Shown here piece after piece: positions 37,651 through 49,180 of a stretch of 64,000 nt of DNA. Numbering within the stretch: the stretch's first letter is position 1; each line of letters begins with the position of its first letter. Under the pieces are notes generated by a model that saw nothing but the letters and a program-made list of their open reading frames with translations, was not told the origin of the DNA and did not search any database. The DNA lies in assembly GCF_964340395.1 (NCBI RefSeq), contig NC_135567.1, positions 2,917,109 through 2,981,108 on the forward strand. The letters are read 5' to 3'. The position numbers were made by a program, and so were the translations under genes. Origin of the DNA: Glandiceps talaboti (lineage: Eukaryota; Hemichordata; Enteropneusta; Spengelidae).

Positions 37651-37821
37651 CACCGTGAGGTCGTCAATGGCAGGTCGCGCGATCCTGCCGATGACAAACC
37701 ACAGATGCCAATGCTGTATGATCCATCACTCCTACGTGTTGGTTTACATGAACTGATAAAGACGTTATGGCAGGATAATGTGGCAGGATCTACATCATTG
37801 TCTTTCATCAGATTTCTTTAA
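37651..37821 (+). CDS. Unassigned open frame without ATG
   Basis: 56 codons on the plus strand between two stops, with coding-like composition: DDKPQMPMLYDPSLLRVGL, then HELIKTLWQDNVAG. It may be a decayed transposon piece or an exon of an unknown gene opposite the SET gene. There is no convincing splice site on either side. Confidence 0.2.
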   Translation, partial: HREVVNGRSRDPADDKPQMPMLYDPSLLRVGLHELIKTLWQDNVAGSTSLSFIRFL

Positions 37822-39480
37822 ACAAACGAAGTATTTGATATAGTCGTCTGTGAGACGTATCATTATGCTGCCAGACTCACATGTATGCAGTATTTGTGTA
37901 TGCAAATTTGTTTGTATTTACTGTAAACATGATAAATATTTTACCCAACACCCATACTATCTGTCTATTAATTTTTACAGCTAATTTCCAATTGTAAATG
38001 TAATCCTTGTATTTATCAAAAAAATAAATTTCACATGCTTTTTTGACCAAAAATGTGTTTCATACCAATTTTCCCCAATTTCTTGGTAAAGTTACTGATC
38101 ATACATTCATGTAAGTTAAAATTCAATATTTCATAATTATATACTTGTAGATGAGACCATATCCCACCTGTTTTGGTGTAAAATGATCACTATCAAAACA
38201 TTGTGTACAATTGTGTGCAACCTAAAAAGTCCTAGGGGGGTCATTTGCATGGAATGTCTATGGCATCTTTAGGTAGTCCCACATCTAAAAACTACCAATG
38301 TTTGACTTTGAACCACTAAATAATGCAAATGGTAGCCCAATTTGGCTACAAAGTTATGAATTGAACAGTGACACTGTGTGGCACATTAAAAAAATAATGT
38401 CCCCAGTTTGGTATTATTTTGTGTTGATGGTATGTACCAAAACAAACCATTGTAAACATACTGGCATATACATAATGGCAGTAGATTCAAATCTTCATTC
38501 AACGCACATATCTTTCAACACTGACAGGACACACTATTGGACTTACTTCAACTAATCAGGTAACAAATTTAGAGCTCTACTATAGATCTGATGATTGATT
38601 TTTGTAGTGATCTCTGATGCAAAAAAAAAAATTCTTTTTGTGTTAAAACTGTCCTTGTCTTTCTATATATAGTTTGAAAAAAATTGTAACTTTCCTGAGA
38701 AAACTAAGCAAATGCTGACTAAAAAAAATGATTTGCAAAAGATTAGAGTTATAAATTTGCAGAGAAAGAACACTGGGCTCTAACTTAGTTTACTGCATGA
38801 CAGCAGGGTTTTTTTTTTTTGTTTTGTTTATTTATGTTATTTTTCCTGTTTTCTTGTTTATTTGCTGTTTGTTTCTAACATGGTTCATGGGCTCCCTGCG
38901 GTTCAACAAACATCTCCTTTGCATATGAAAAGTAATCTTGTTCTGACTGGTAATGTAGTTGGTTATCACGGTTTTTAATGCATACCACATCTTAATTGCA
39001 CATATCCACTGTAGTGTAGCTAATAGAAGGGGTGGCTAAAATAATTCTAGGGTTTCATTTGGTGGGTCTTAACATTTCAAGAGGAGCTACACAATTAGTT
39101 TAACAGTAAATTTGCGTTCATTTCCAAACTGTACAACTGGAAATTTATTGATATTTCAAGTGATAAAATTAAAATGAGTGAATAAAATCAACTTGGATTT
39201 TTTTCCTATATCATGATTACTATTTTTTTTTAAAATTGACCTACCTGCCCAATATGTTGGGTTTAGTTGCCCGTTGAGCATTTTTGTTTTTGCCATAAAG
39301 GAATATATTTGCTTATCAAATACCTAGTTAACTTGCTAATGTTATGAACCCATATTTACTTAGTACGCAAATACATACTAAATTAAATGTTAAAATCTGA
39401 GTAGTTTCGATTAATGTCAGCAGCAATGCATTACTCATTACCGGTAAACACAAAAAGAAAAGAAAAATAATTGTCCTTAC

Positions 39481-39552
39481 CAGCATTTGTCTTGAAAGTA
39501 TGATATTTGGGCTGTCCATTATTGGTTTTATTAGAAGCACCAAGATCCCCAA
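39481..39552 (-). CDS. Internal exon of SET-domain host gene (candidate)
   Basis: On the minus strand, 3' splice site TTTATTGCAG and 5' splice site GCTG|GTAAGGAC border 72 nt, a multiple of three, in phase 1-1. It encodes GDLGASNKTNNGQPKYHTF, then KTNA. No domain is seen; it is polar, Asn/Lys/Thr-rich linker sequence. The phase joins cleanly to the exons on both sides. Confidence 0.55.
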
Positions 39553-40819
39553 CTGCAATAAAGGTAAAGTAATTATAATTGCATTATTGACTAGAATTTC
39601 ACATGTATTCTGCAGGTGGTAATTTCAAAACTTCCCCAAAGTATTATAGCTAAGGTACATATTTCTACTACCACTTATTAAAGTCAAGAAGTCATTGGGC
39701 CAATTGTTTTGATAGTTGGTGAGGACATCACTTATGGTTTCTAGTTGATCACATTACATGTATGGGATATGGGTTAAAAAATAAGATTTTTGTTACAAAA
39801 AGATCAACTGATCTTGCTTACACTTGCTGTTGATATTTCTAGTGAATGTGAAAAACCAAAATATATTAGGTCTTGAAATATGCTTTTGGGGTTAGAAGTC
39901 TCAAATAAAAATTACCTGGGCATATTAAGCTGAAATATTTTGAAGGTATGTTCATGTGGTTTGGATATGAAGAAAAATGGTGATACACTGGCCTATCTGG
40001 TATAAAAATTAGCATAATACATTTTTCTAAAAATCAAAACTCAAAAACTACTAGACCGATTAAACTAAAATTCAGTGAGGGTATGTTTTAGGAATGTGAA
40101 CGTTGTGATGAGTGATATTCACATTCTGTCTAAAATTTGCATTTCTGTCTAAAGTCTGAAATGTAAACTGTGGTGGGTTTGTTCTCTTGGGTGTGGATAT
40201 GAAGACTTATCATATGTCTATGTCAATATCTCCCCATTACATGATATGGGAAATTAAAAGTCATTACATTCACATTATATGTCACCGGGAAGTGTCTCCT
40301 TAGTGAATAAGATATGGCGCTACCAAATGTAAAGAAACAAAATGGGGATCAATGTGCACAATTGATGTCACTATAAATTATTGCAAAAAATAAGATATGT
40401 TCCAGAACTGCTGTAGTAGTATAGAATGGATAATACAGACATGTATGAGCAGAATTTTTCCATGTTCCCTTAAATGTGGAAATTATTGTAAAATTGTGAA
40501 TTTAAGGATAAGCTTTAAATTTTCAGAAATATTGCAACATATCAGTAAATTCAATTGTGCATTGAGGTAATTTGTCATATTGTGTATAAACTATAACCCA
40601 AACACTGAGTATGCAATACAAATATATGGAGTTATACAATGGATAAGATGGTGGTTAGCACTAGATTTCACATGCTGAAGTCATTTGGTAAAATAAGATA
40701 GGCGGTTATTGATAAATCTATGTAGACAATAAGTGTCATCTGTGTGTGAGAAGGATGCAGGTAAACTGGACTTAAGTATGTAGTGGTGATGTTATCAAAG
40801 CTGAAGTACCTGTACTTAC

Positions 40820-40870
40820 CATCAACTTTGCCTATTGAATCACACATAGTTTGAGCTGAGACTCTGGTGG
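40820..40870 (-). CDS. Internal exon of SET-domain host gene (candidate)
   Basis: Minus strand: 3' splice site TTCGTTTCAG, 5' splice site GATG|GTAAGTAC (near-perfect consensus), 51 nt, phase 1-1. Encodes TRVSAQTMCDSIGKVD. A polar linker segment with no domain recognised. Confidence 0.6.
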
Positions 40871-41241
40871 CTGAAACGAAATTCAATGTAAATTATTCTA
40901 TTGGTCATAATAACACAAACAAATGTACATCATATACATACACTCCAGTACATATGTGCAACATTCAACATATATATACAAACAACAGAATTGTTACAAC
41001 CAAGCAATGCATCAATATGGATAGTATAGAGCCTGGCTTTCATGATCAAGTTAAACTAAGTTACAGGTAAGTTATTCCTTAGTGTTCACATCTGTGTTAT
41101 TGTGTGATTCCATGAATCAAGAATATATTAGTCTTGTATATACAAGAATAACGGTCAAATCTTACATACAGTAAGATATGTGATGATTATATATGCAAAG
41201 TAAAATAACAGAAATCCAGAGTCATGTATATATGTTCCTAC

Positions 41242-41292
41242 CTGGTACTGCTGAGGAATTGTGGTCTAGATCACTTTGGAAGGAGCTCCCTC
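41242..41292 (-). CDS. Internal exon of SET-domain host gene (candidate)
   Basis: Minus strand: 3' splice site ATTTCATTTCAG, 5' splice site CCAG|GTAGGAAC, 51 nt, phase 1-1. Encodes GSSFQSDLDHNSSAVP. It is the first candidate exon after the minisatellite-filled intron that separates it from the SET exon. Confidence 0.6.
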
Positions 41293-41496
41293 CTGAAATG
41301 AAATGATACATAGAAAAGGTTTGGTTTAGAATGTTTTGAGATGTCATTCATGGTTGTTTATTCATAAAGTGTGCACTTTTCACATTTTATGACCCAAATT
41401 TCAAACCTGTGGTGTAATGTTTATTTGAGCAACATTCTCACGAGACATCATAAGTAACATCTCTACCAAATATTAAAGCAATCTGTGTAAGTTGTT

Positions 41497-41498
<2 letters not shown>

Positions 41499-41548
<50 letters not shown>
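41499..41548. repeat. (CA)n microsatellite
   Basis: About 25 CA units. The flank atgtttc-atgatac on its right also follows the next CA run. Confidence 0.97.
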
Positions 41549-41551
<3 letters not shown>

Positions 41552-41639
41552 TTCCATGATACTGTAAAACACATTGAACCTGTCAAAAAAAGGAAAATTG
41601 TCCTCACCCAATATCATTGGCATTTCTCAATTGAAATTG

Positions 41640-41640
<1 letters not shown>

Positions 41641-41733
<93 letters not shown>
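41641..41733. repeat. (CA)n microsatellite
   Basis: About 46 CA units, the second copy of a locally duplicated CA-plus-flank segment. Confidence 0.97.
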
Positions 41734-41735
<2 letters not shown>

Positions 41736-43430
41736 TGTTTCTATGATACATACCGGTATAACACTGAACTGAAGTTCATCATATTTATTCAGAATGTAAT
41801 GAAATGTTATACTCATGGCACAGATCAACAGGTTACACACATGGCACAATCAAAAGAGGTAAAATATCCTTCCCTTGTGTACCTAGTGACAATATACACA
41901 TTAAAATTTCTCCCTATGGTCATTTTAACCAAAAGGGGAAATATACATATACATGTACCTAGTGACAATATACACATTAAAATTTCTCCCTATGGTCATT
42001 TTAACCATAAGGGGAAATATACATATACATGTACCTAGTGACAATATACACATTAAAATTTCTCCCTATGGTCACTTTCACCATAAGGGGAAATATACAT
42101 ACACATGTACCTAGTGAAAATATACACATTAATATTTCTCCCTATGGTCACTTTCACCATAAGGGGAAATATACATACACATGTACCTAGTGAAAATATA
42201 CACATTAATATTTCTCCCTATGGTCACTTTCACCATAAGGGGAAATATACATACACATGTACCTAGTGAAAATATACACATTAATATTTCTCCCTATGGT
42301 CATTTAAACCATAAGGGGAAATATACATATACATGTACCTAGCGACAATATACACATTAAAATTTCTCCCTATGGTCACTTTCACTATAAGGGGAAATAT
42401 ACATATACCTAGTGAAAATATACACATTAATATTTCTCCCTATGGTCATTTTAACCAAAAGGGGAAATATACATATACATGTACCTAGTGAAAATATACA
42501 CATTAATATTTCTCCCTATGGGCACATGTACTATAAGGGGAAATATACATGTACATGTACCTAGTGACAATATACACATTAATATTTCTCCCTATGGTCA
42601 TTTAAACCATAAGGGGAAATATACATATACATGTACCTAGTGAGAATATACACATTAAAATATCTCCCTATGGTCACTTTCACTATAAGGGGAAATATAC
42701 ATATACATGTACCTAGTGACAATATACACATTAAAATTTCTCCCTATGGTCACTTGTACTATAAGGGGAAATATACATGTACCTAGTGACAATATACACA
42801 TTTTAATATTTCTCCCTATGGTCATTTTAACCAAAAGGGGAAATATACATATACATGTACCTAGTGAAAATATACACATTAATATTTCTCCCTATGGTCA
42901 TTTAAACCATAAGGGGAAATATACATATACATGTACCTAGTGACAATATACACATTAAAATTTCTCCCTATGGTCACTTTCACTATAAGGGGAAATATAC
43001 ATATACATGTACCTAGTGAAAATATACACATTAATATTTCTCCCTATGGTCATCTAAACCATAAGGGGAAATATACATATACATGTACCTAGTGAAAATA
43101 TACACATTAATAGTTCTCCCTATGGTCATTTAAACCATAAGGGGAAATATACATATACATGTACCTAGTGAAAATATACACATTAATATTTCTCCCTATG
43201 GTCATTTAAACCATAAGGGGAAATATACATATACATGTACCTAGTGAAAATATACACATTAATATTTCTCCCTATGGTCACTTTCACTATAAGGGGAAAT
43301 ATACATATACATGTACCTAGTGAAAATATACACATTAAAAGTTCACAGCAAGGTCAAAATGGCAGCTTCGAACGATGTCGTCTGCCAACCTCAAGAGAAG
43401 AGAGCAAGATTTTCATGAGGTATATTATAA

Positions 43431-43622
43431 AACACATATTGCCTGGCCTATATTTGGCCTATAGCACCCGTTTATTACCCCCTCGTGACTGTGAGTTACC
43501 AGAATTACATGCTATTTCCTGAGGCCTTCGGCCTCAGGAAATAGCATGTGATTCTGGTAACTCACAGTCCCCCGGGTGTAATAAACAGGTGCTATAGCCC
43601 TCATGGCCAGGCAATATGTGTT
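43431..43622. mobile_element. Foldback element in minisatellite, copy 1
   Basis: Arms start aacacatattgcctggcc and end ggccaggcaatatgtgtt. The inner part (gaattacatgctatttcc, tgaggcc-ttc-ggcctca) pairs almost fully around a 3-nt loop. About 192 bp, no coding capacity. Confidence 0.85.
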
Positions 43623-44964
43623 CAATATACATATACCTAGTGACAATATCCACATTAATATTTCCCTCTATGGTCACTTTCACCATAAGGGGAAATATAC
43701 ATACACATGTACCTAGTGAAAATATACACATTAATATTTCTCCCTATGGTAACTCTCACCATAAGGGGAAATATACATACACATGTACCTAGTGAAAATA
43801 TACATATTAATATTTCTCCCTATGGTCATTTAAACCATAAGGGGAAATATACATATACATGTACCTAGCGACAATATACACATTAAAATTTCTCCCTATG
43901 GTCACTTTCACTATAAGGGGAAATATACATATACCTAGTGAAAATATACACATTAATATTTCTCCCTATGGTCATTTTAACCAAAAGGGGAAATATACAT
44001 ATACATGTACCTAGTGAAAATATACACATTAATATTTCTCCCTATGGGCACATGTACTATAAGGGGAAATATACATGTACATGTACCTAGTGACAATATA
44101 CACATTAATATTTCTCCCTATGGTCATTTAAACCATAAGGGGAAATATACATATACATGTACCTAGTGAGAATATACACATTAAAATATCTCCCTATGGT
44201 CACTTTCACTATAAGGGGAAATATACATATACATGTACCTAGTGACAATATACACATTAAAATTTCTCCCTATGGTCACTTGTACTATAAGGGGAAATAT
44301 ACATATACATGTACCTAGTGACAATATACACATTTTAATATTTCTCCCTATGGTCACTTTCACTATAAGGGGAAATATACATATACATGTACCCAGTGAC
44401 AATATACACATTTTAATATTTCTCCCTATGGTCATTTTAACCAAAAGGGGAAATATACATATACATGTACCTAGTGAAAATATACACATTAATATTTCTC
44501 CCTATGGTCATTTAAACCATAAGGGGAAATATACATATACATGTACCTAGTGACAATATACACATTAAAATTTCTCCCTATGGTCACTTTCACTATAAGG
44601 GGAAATATACATATACATGTACCTAGTGAAAATATACACATTAATATTTCTCCCTATGGTCATTTAAACCATAAGGGGAAATATACATATACATGTACCT
44701 AGTGAAAATATACACATTAATATTTCTCCCTATGGTCATTTAAACCATAAGGGGAAATATACATATACATGTACCTAGTGAAAATATACACATTAATATT
44801 TCTCCCTATGGTCACTTTCACTATAAGGGGAAATATACATATACATGTACCTAGTGAAAATATACACATTAAAAGTTCACAGCAAGGTCAAAATGGCAGC
44901 TTCGAACGATGTCGTCTGCCAACCTCAAGAGAAGAGAGCAAGATTTTCATGAGGTATATTATAA

Positions 44965-45156
44965 AACACATATTGCCTGGCCTATATTTGGCCTATAGCA
45001 CCCGTTTATTACCCCCTCGTGACTGTGAGTTACCAGAATTACATGCTATTTCCTGAGGCCTTCGGCCTCAGGAAATAGCATGTGATTCTGGTAACTCACA
45101 GTCCCCCGGGTGTAATAAACAGGTGCTATAGCCCTCATGGCCAGGCAATATGTGTT
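44965..45156. mobile_element. Foldback element in minisatellite, copy 2
   Basis: Matches copy 1, including about 100 bp of unique left flank, so it arose by segmental duplication, not by a second insertion. Confidence 0.85.
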
Positions 45157-45543
45157 CAATATACATATACCTAGTGACAATATCCACATTAATATTTCCC
45201 TCTATGGTCACTTTCACCATAAGGGGAAATGATACATACATGTATACCTAGTGACAATATACACATTAAAATTTCTCCCTAAGGTCACTTTTACTATAAG
45301 GAGAAATATACATATACCTAGCGACAACAAATACATATAAATTTCCTCCTATGGTCACATTTCCTGACTTGAGTTTGTGCTCATTGATTGCCAAAAGTTT
45401 TCACTCGTCACTATATTGGGAATAGAAATTATATGTTTATGGCAACTTAAACCTTTTTCTGCTATCAGAGGTAGTATATTACTCGATAGTGAGATATTTT
45501 CGGCTACCATTAATTTTGCTATTTAGGATACAGGAGATTGCAC

Positions 45544-45744
45544 CAACCTGTTTTTGCTCCCATGGCAAATTCTTCACACCATAATCACAGAGAATTTCTT
45601 CTCCTTCTTCAATATCTTTAATTGTGAAGAGGCAAAGCACTGGTGATCCATCCAATTTAAGTAATTTCATTTTGGAATTTGGTACCCCATGATTTACCAA
45701 ACGCCCCATACATGAGTTTGGTTCTTCTAGCTGTAGCATCGATA
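45544..45744 (-). CDS. SET-domain exon, KMT5A/SETD8-like lysine methyltransferase, C-terminal half
   Basis: The minus strand encodes GRLVNHG, NSKMKLLKLDGSPVLCLF, IKDIEEGEEILCDYG and LPWEQK. These are the C-terminal SET motifs: N-H of the cofactor/knot motif, and the GEE-I-x-DYG catalytic-tyrosine motif. The spelling is closest to KMT5A-like (histone H4 Lys20 class) proteins known in fish and invertebrates. The 3' splice site TTTTTTACAG precedes it at 45745. 5' splice sites are possible at 45548 (CAG|GTTGGT) or 45544 (TTG|GTGCAA); the latter gives 201 nt and the phase-1 end that the following exons need. At the very start, the expected Ile-Asp-Ala-Thr motif is present but in a different frame from GRLVNH, an apparent 1-nt insertion. 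The N-terminal SET half was not found. A real exon or a recent pseudogene. Confidence 0.72.
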
Positions 45745-45774
45745 CTGTAAAAAAGAACACATATATCAGATTCT

Positions 45775-46035
45775 CATCTTGCAACATGGTTTTTGTCAAG
45801 GGAAGTCATGTCTTACTAACTTACTCAAATTTCTGGATGAAACGACACAATATGTAGATGTTATATACTTAGACTTTGCAAAGGCTTTCAACAAAGTATC
45901 CCATGTCAGATTAATTAACAAAATGGAAAACCATGGTATAACTGGTCCTGTCCTTCAGTGGGTCAAGGCATGGCTAACTGATCGTCAGCGAGTTGTCATA
46001 AATGGAACTTCATCAGCATGGAAAGCAGTCATAAG
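45775..46035 (+). mobile_element. CR1-like RT fragment
   Basis: Plus-strand residues QHGFCQGKSCLTNLLKFL, VDVIYLDFAKAFNKVSH (catalytic Asp block), GITGPVLQWVKAWLTDRQR and VVINGTSSAW match the RT region of the CR1-like LINE at 11500-11750. It is truncated on both sides. It begins about 30 bp from the SET exon acceptor, so the branch-point region of that intron is partly retrotransposon-derived. It ends in a G-rich run (46060-46087). Confidence 0.88.
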
Positions 46036-46427
46036 GGACTGGTCAGTTTCTTCAGCCTGGGGGGGGGGAGGGGGTGGATTGGGAGGGGGGTCGGTCACCC
46101 TGTTTTTGACTTTTTATACAATGGCGTACCATGTATAGCTTTGTCTGAAATGTGGTACATGTAAATATTTGTTCTTCTCCCTGTTTCTTACATAAATTCT
46201 TTAATATTAATTATTAGTTCAAGCATAACTATAAATATACATATACATGTATTACCTAGCTACCACACTAGTTACAGAACATGTCAAATTGAACTTGAAG
46301 GTTTCGTAATGACCGATAATCTTCATAGATAGTTTATAAAAGAAGTTATTAGTTAATCTAAAATGTTCCCTACTCATCACTATGAACTTGTCAGAAGCAC
46401 AGTCGCTTGTAAACTGTTATTCCTTTC

Positions 46428-46527
46428 CTAAATGGTGTTATTCTTGTCTATGACGGTCCTAATACAGAACAATGACATTATTATAGGGATTGGCGATATT
46501 CTTATAAAATTGGTAGCGATGTCATAA
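46428..46527. repeat. Dispersed repeat, inverted relative to 51936-52032
   Basis: About 96 bp shared with the reverse complement of 51936-52032 with a few mismatches (ttattcttgtctatgacgg, taatacagaacaatga, ggcgatattcttataaaa, ggtagcgatgtcat). Confidence 0.85.
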
Positions 46528-47585
46528 ATACAACACAAGTTGGGAAACCAAGCTTGGCCAAGCCATTACCAAAACGGTGACATCCGATTTTCATCGATCC
46601 AAAAGTATTGCCAAAACACCAAATGTAACCAAAACATAACCACCCATGCCACACTTGCATATCACTGGACCAACCTGATCACTAATGTGCAACAACATCG
46701 ATCTAAAATACGTTTACGATCGCGTTTCCGAAACAATACCCTCATAGTTGAAAAATACCGCGGAATCAGGTTGACCTGTCATGTTAATGAGGTGGTGCAA
46801 CGTCACTACGTTAATATAGCATGATATATTCATTCATGATGAAGAGAACTATGGCTAAACATGTCTTACAGTGCGGTTTTTTTTGACGTGGGAGCGTGAT
46901 ATGGTAACTGTACTGTAATCAATAATGTGTCATCCACTATGTACCCGTGTTTGGCATGATGCAGTACTTTTCCAGACACAACAATGGCAACAAAAATGTG
47001 ACATTTCTAAGTTTATACGTTGATTACAACATGACAGGACATACATTATCATATGCATCAAATTGAAAGCAATCAGACTACGCATTTTTTTTATTCATTA
47101 CACATATACTCTTAATAAGCTACATTTCCAAACATTTGCAATGTCCCATATTTGTTCAATAACCACCATCTCCAATCCACCACAACAAAACACAAGAAAG
47201 ACTACAAAAATAAGACATCTTTGATAGCAAGAGAGGGAGTGCCCCCTTCTCTTCAGTATCGACCTGAGAGGATGTCAGTAGAAGCTCCAGGGGTATTTTC
47301 CCTGAGGTTTCAGAGGTAATTTAATGAAGTATTATGTAAAGAAAATCAGTTTCTTTAATTTTCTATATACCTTTTTTGAAAGCTGTATTTTTTTCCATGT
47401 AGCCTCCCAAAAGATGGTGTTTGTGAATGCAGTATTACCAATAAAGATAAATATGTTTATTGTGTTAATGTAGCAGAGATAAATTGTGTTAGAATTCATA
47501 GTGGTTACTAGTTGATGCAGCATTATAGAAACTTCTTTCATCTTTCCTTTCTTTTTCCTTTAGCAGGCTAACATTTTATCCATTT

Positions 47586-47672
47586 TTGGCAATCAATGAG
47601 CACAAACTCAAGTCAGGAAATGTGACCATGGGGGAAATTCATATGTATATATTTTCACTAGGTATATGTACA
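47586..47672. repeat. Inverted copy of the minisatellite right flank
   Basis: ggcaatcaatgagcacaa, actcaagtcagg and aaatgtgaccat-ggg, then ttttcactaggtatatgt, is the reverse complement of 45343-45400 plus part of a unit. The minisatellite therefore has a defined edge that moved with it. Confidence 0.85.
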
Positions 47673-47744
47673 ACTATGGAATGTAGAGAGTTGCGGTTGC
47701 TTGCATGAAGTGAGCTTCAAGCAAGGACAATTTAGGTAAAGACC

Positions 47745-47920
47745 AATCTGATTAAAATCCGATGTGGTGAAAGTGGCTAGATGTCCTTATTTACCTCTAT
47801 TCATCGTGTTGTGACTTTGTTTTGTTCGCAGTGATTGAACAAAACAAACGTCACAACACGATGAATAGAGGTAAATAAGGACATCTAGCCGCTTTCACCA
47901 CATCGGATTTTAATCAGATT
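47745..47920. mobile_element. Long foldback element, 71-bp arms
   Basis: Arms 47745-47815 and 47850-47920 are inverted copies with about one mismatch. The 34-nt spacer itself folds (ttgttttgttc with gaacaaaacaa). Total 176 bp. No target duplication was identified. Confidence 0.88.
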
Positions 47921-48400
47921 GACCACACACGTTTGTACAGTCACACAATGTTTCGACCAGAATTGAAGTCATCTTCTTGCTAATCAGAGGATGTATGATC
48001 ATAGCAAAGATGTCAGAATTACATGTACCAAGCGAAGACAACAGTACTTGATTTGGTATAGCATGTTTACAGGAGGCATCGTCTACCCTTGCAAGTCGAT
48101 GGGAAAGCCAAAGTCAATTATTTACATGTCAGACAAACAGTTGAGTTTTAAATAATGATAAATCGATCACATGTCGAGTATTTTTTTTCAACTCTCCCAA
48201 CTTTTGAGCGTAAATTTACATGAACTATTTTTCGAGGGATGACTTCATTTTGTAAAAGTAGTGCTACTTGTGCGCCTGTTGGATAACAAAATAAATCATT
48301 CGAAGTACATGAATAGATACAATAATAAAACCATTTCAATACTGATTTCAGTGATCAACAAATAACATGTTGTATGTAGCTTGAATTATAATAAGATGAA

Positions 48401-48423
48401 GTTGTTGTTGTTGTTGTTGTTGT
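48401..48423. repeat. (GTT)n microsatellite
   Basis: About 7-8 units. Confidence 0.9.
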
Positions 48424-48662
48424 TTACGAAATTGTATCTAATATTATACTTCATAATGGTATGAGCCTCTGGTATGAGCCACACTGCCCCAGTTGATCAT
48501 TATCACATGCAGTGTCCTAATCAGTAAACAGAGTCGTTGGATGTTGGATCCCATGGTGTTTATACTTTGAAAAGTTACCGACACTGATTATATTGTTTGT
48601 CTTTGCTTGAAACTTGTCTCATTCTTCATTGCCACAAGCAAGCAACCTCAACGCTGTTATTT

Positions 48663-48862
48663 CCAGAGTATATTTCTCCTTATAGTACAAGTGACCATAG
48701 GGAGAAATTTTAATGTGTACATGTATATTGTCACTAGGTATAATATGTATATTTCCCCTTACAGTGAAAGTGACCATAGGGAGAAATTTTAATGTGTATA
48801 TTGTCACTAGATATATGTATATTTCCCCTTATAGCAAAAGTGACCATAGGGAGAAATTCTTC
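48663..48862. repeat. Minisatellite fragment, inverted, ~2.6 units
   Basis: gaccatagggagaaatttt, aatgtgta, tattgtcactag and atttcccctta repeat with 76-85 bp spacing, the reverse complement of the 41878-45355 unit. Confidence 0.9.
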
Positions 48863-49124
48863 TGACAAACCATAGGAATTATTCACAAAAGAGTATTGCA
48901 GCCTGCCAGCTGAAAATGCAAGACTATCTGCTGACTGGATCTATCTGATGTCAGCACACCATGATTTTTGTTTTCTTAATACTTTGCTGTGTACCAAAAA
49001 TTATTTTAACATGACCCTTCCCCCATTCTCCATTTGTAAAAAGTAACCCTCCTCTTTGTCCTATTTTGTAAAACATGACAATTGCATATACTGAAGGTTA
49101 ACCAATCTTCCCATTATATGTATA

Positions 49125-49180
49125 CATACAAATTAAAAGATTTTGACTCTGTATTAGAAAGCAATATTTGTACATGTAAA
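49125..49180. repeat. Target-site duplication, left copy (56 bp)
   Basis: Matches 50990-51045 with two mismatches. It flanks the LINE at 49181-50989. Confidence 0.88.

Larger units (their letters stand above)
41878..45355. repeat. 3.5-kb minisatellite, ~76-bp palindromic unit
   Basis: More than 40 units of about 76 bp beginning cctagtga-caatatacacatt. Each carries an internal imperfect palindrome, atttctccctatggt ... accataaggggaaat, with a short variable centre. Variants of the centre (cattttaa, cactttca, cacttgta) recur in a patterned order. A foldback element with flanking unique sequence sits in it twice (43431-43622 and 44965-45156), about 1534 bp apart, showing that a large block was duplicated. 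Peptides read through it are shadows of the repeat. It lies in the intron between the SET exon and the exon at 41242. Confidence 0.97.

Noticed and set aside
41492-42038. Thr-His and Cys-Val repeat frames, and Met-Tyr-Leu-Val frames in the 41.9-45 kb array
   Set aside because: Shadows of CA runs and of the 76-bp minisatellite; the same peptide recurs only because the repeat does.
41878-45355. CRISPR-like array
   Set aside because: Units are contiguous with no unique spacers, units vary throughout, and the genome is metazoan.
46540-46824. 94-codon plus-strand frame
   Set aside because: No domain and no supporting context; it lies between a dispersed repeat and unannotated sequence.
47374-47440. 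33-nt phase-1 micro-exon on the minus strand ending AAAAAAG|GTATAT
   Set aside because: The acceptor is poor and such a short match is expected by chance.
48148-48339. Exon with good acceptor (TTATCCAACAG) on the minus strand in the SET intron
   Set aside because: The acceptor is attractive, but no in-phase donor exists and the product shows no SET-domain N-terminal motifs.
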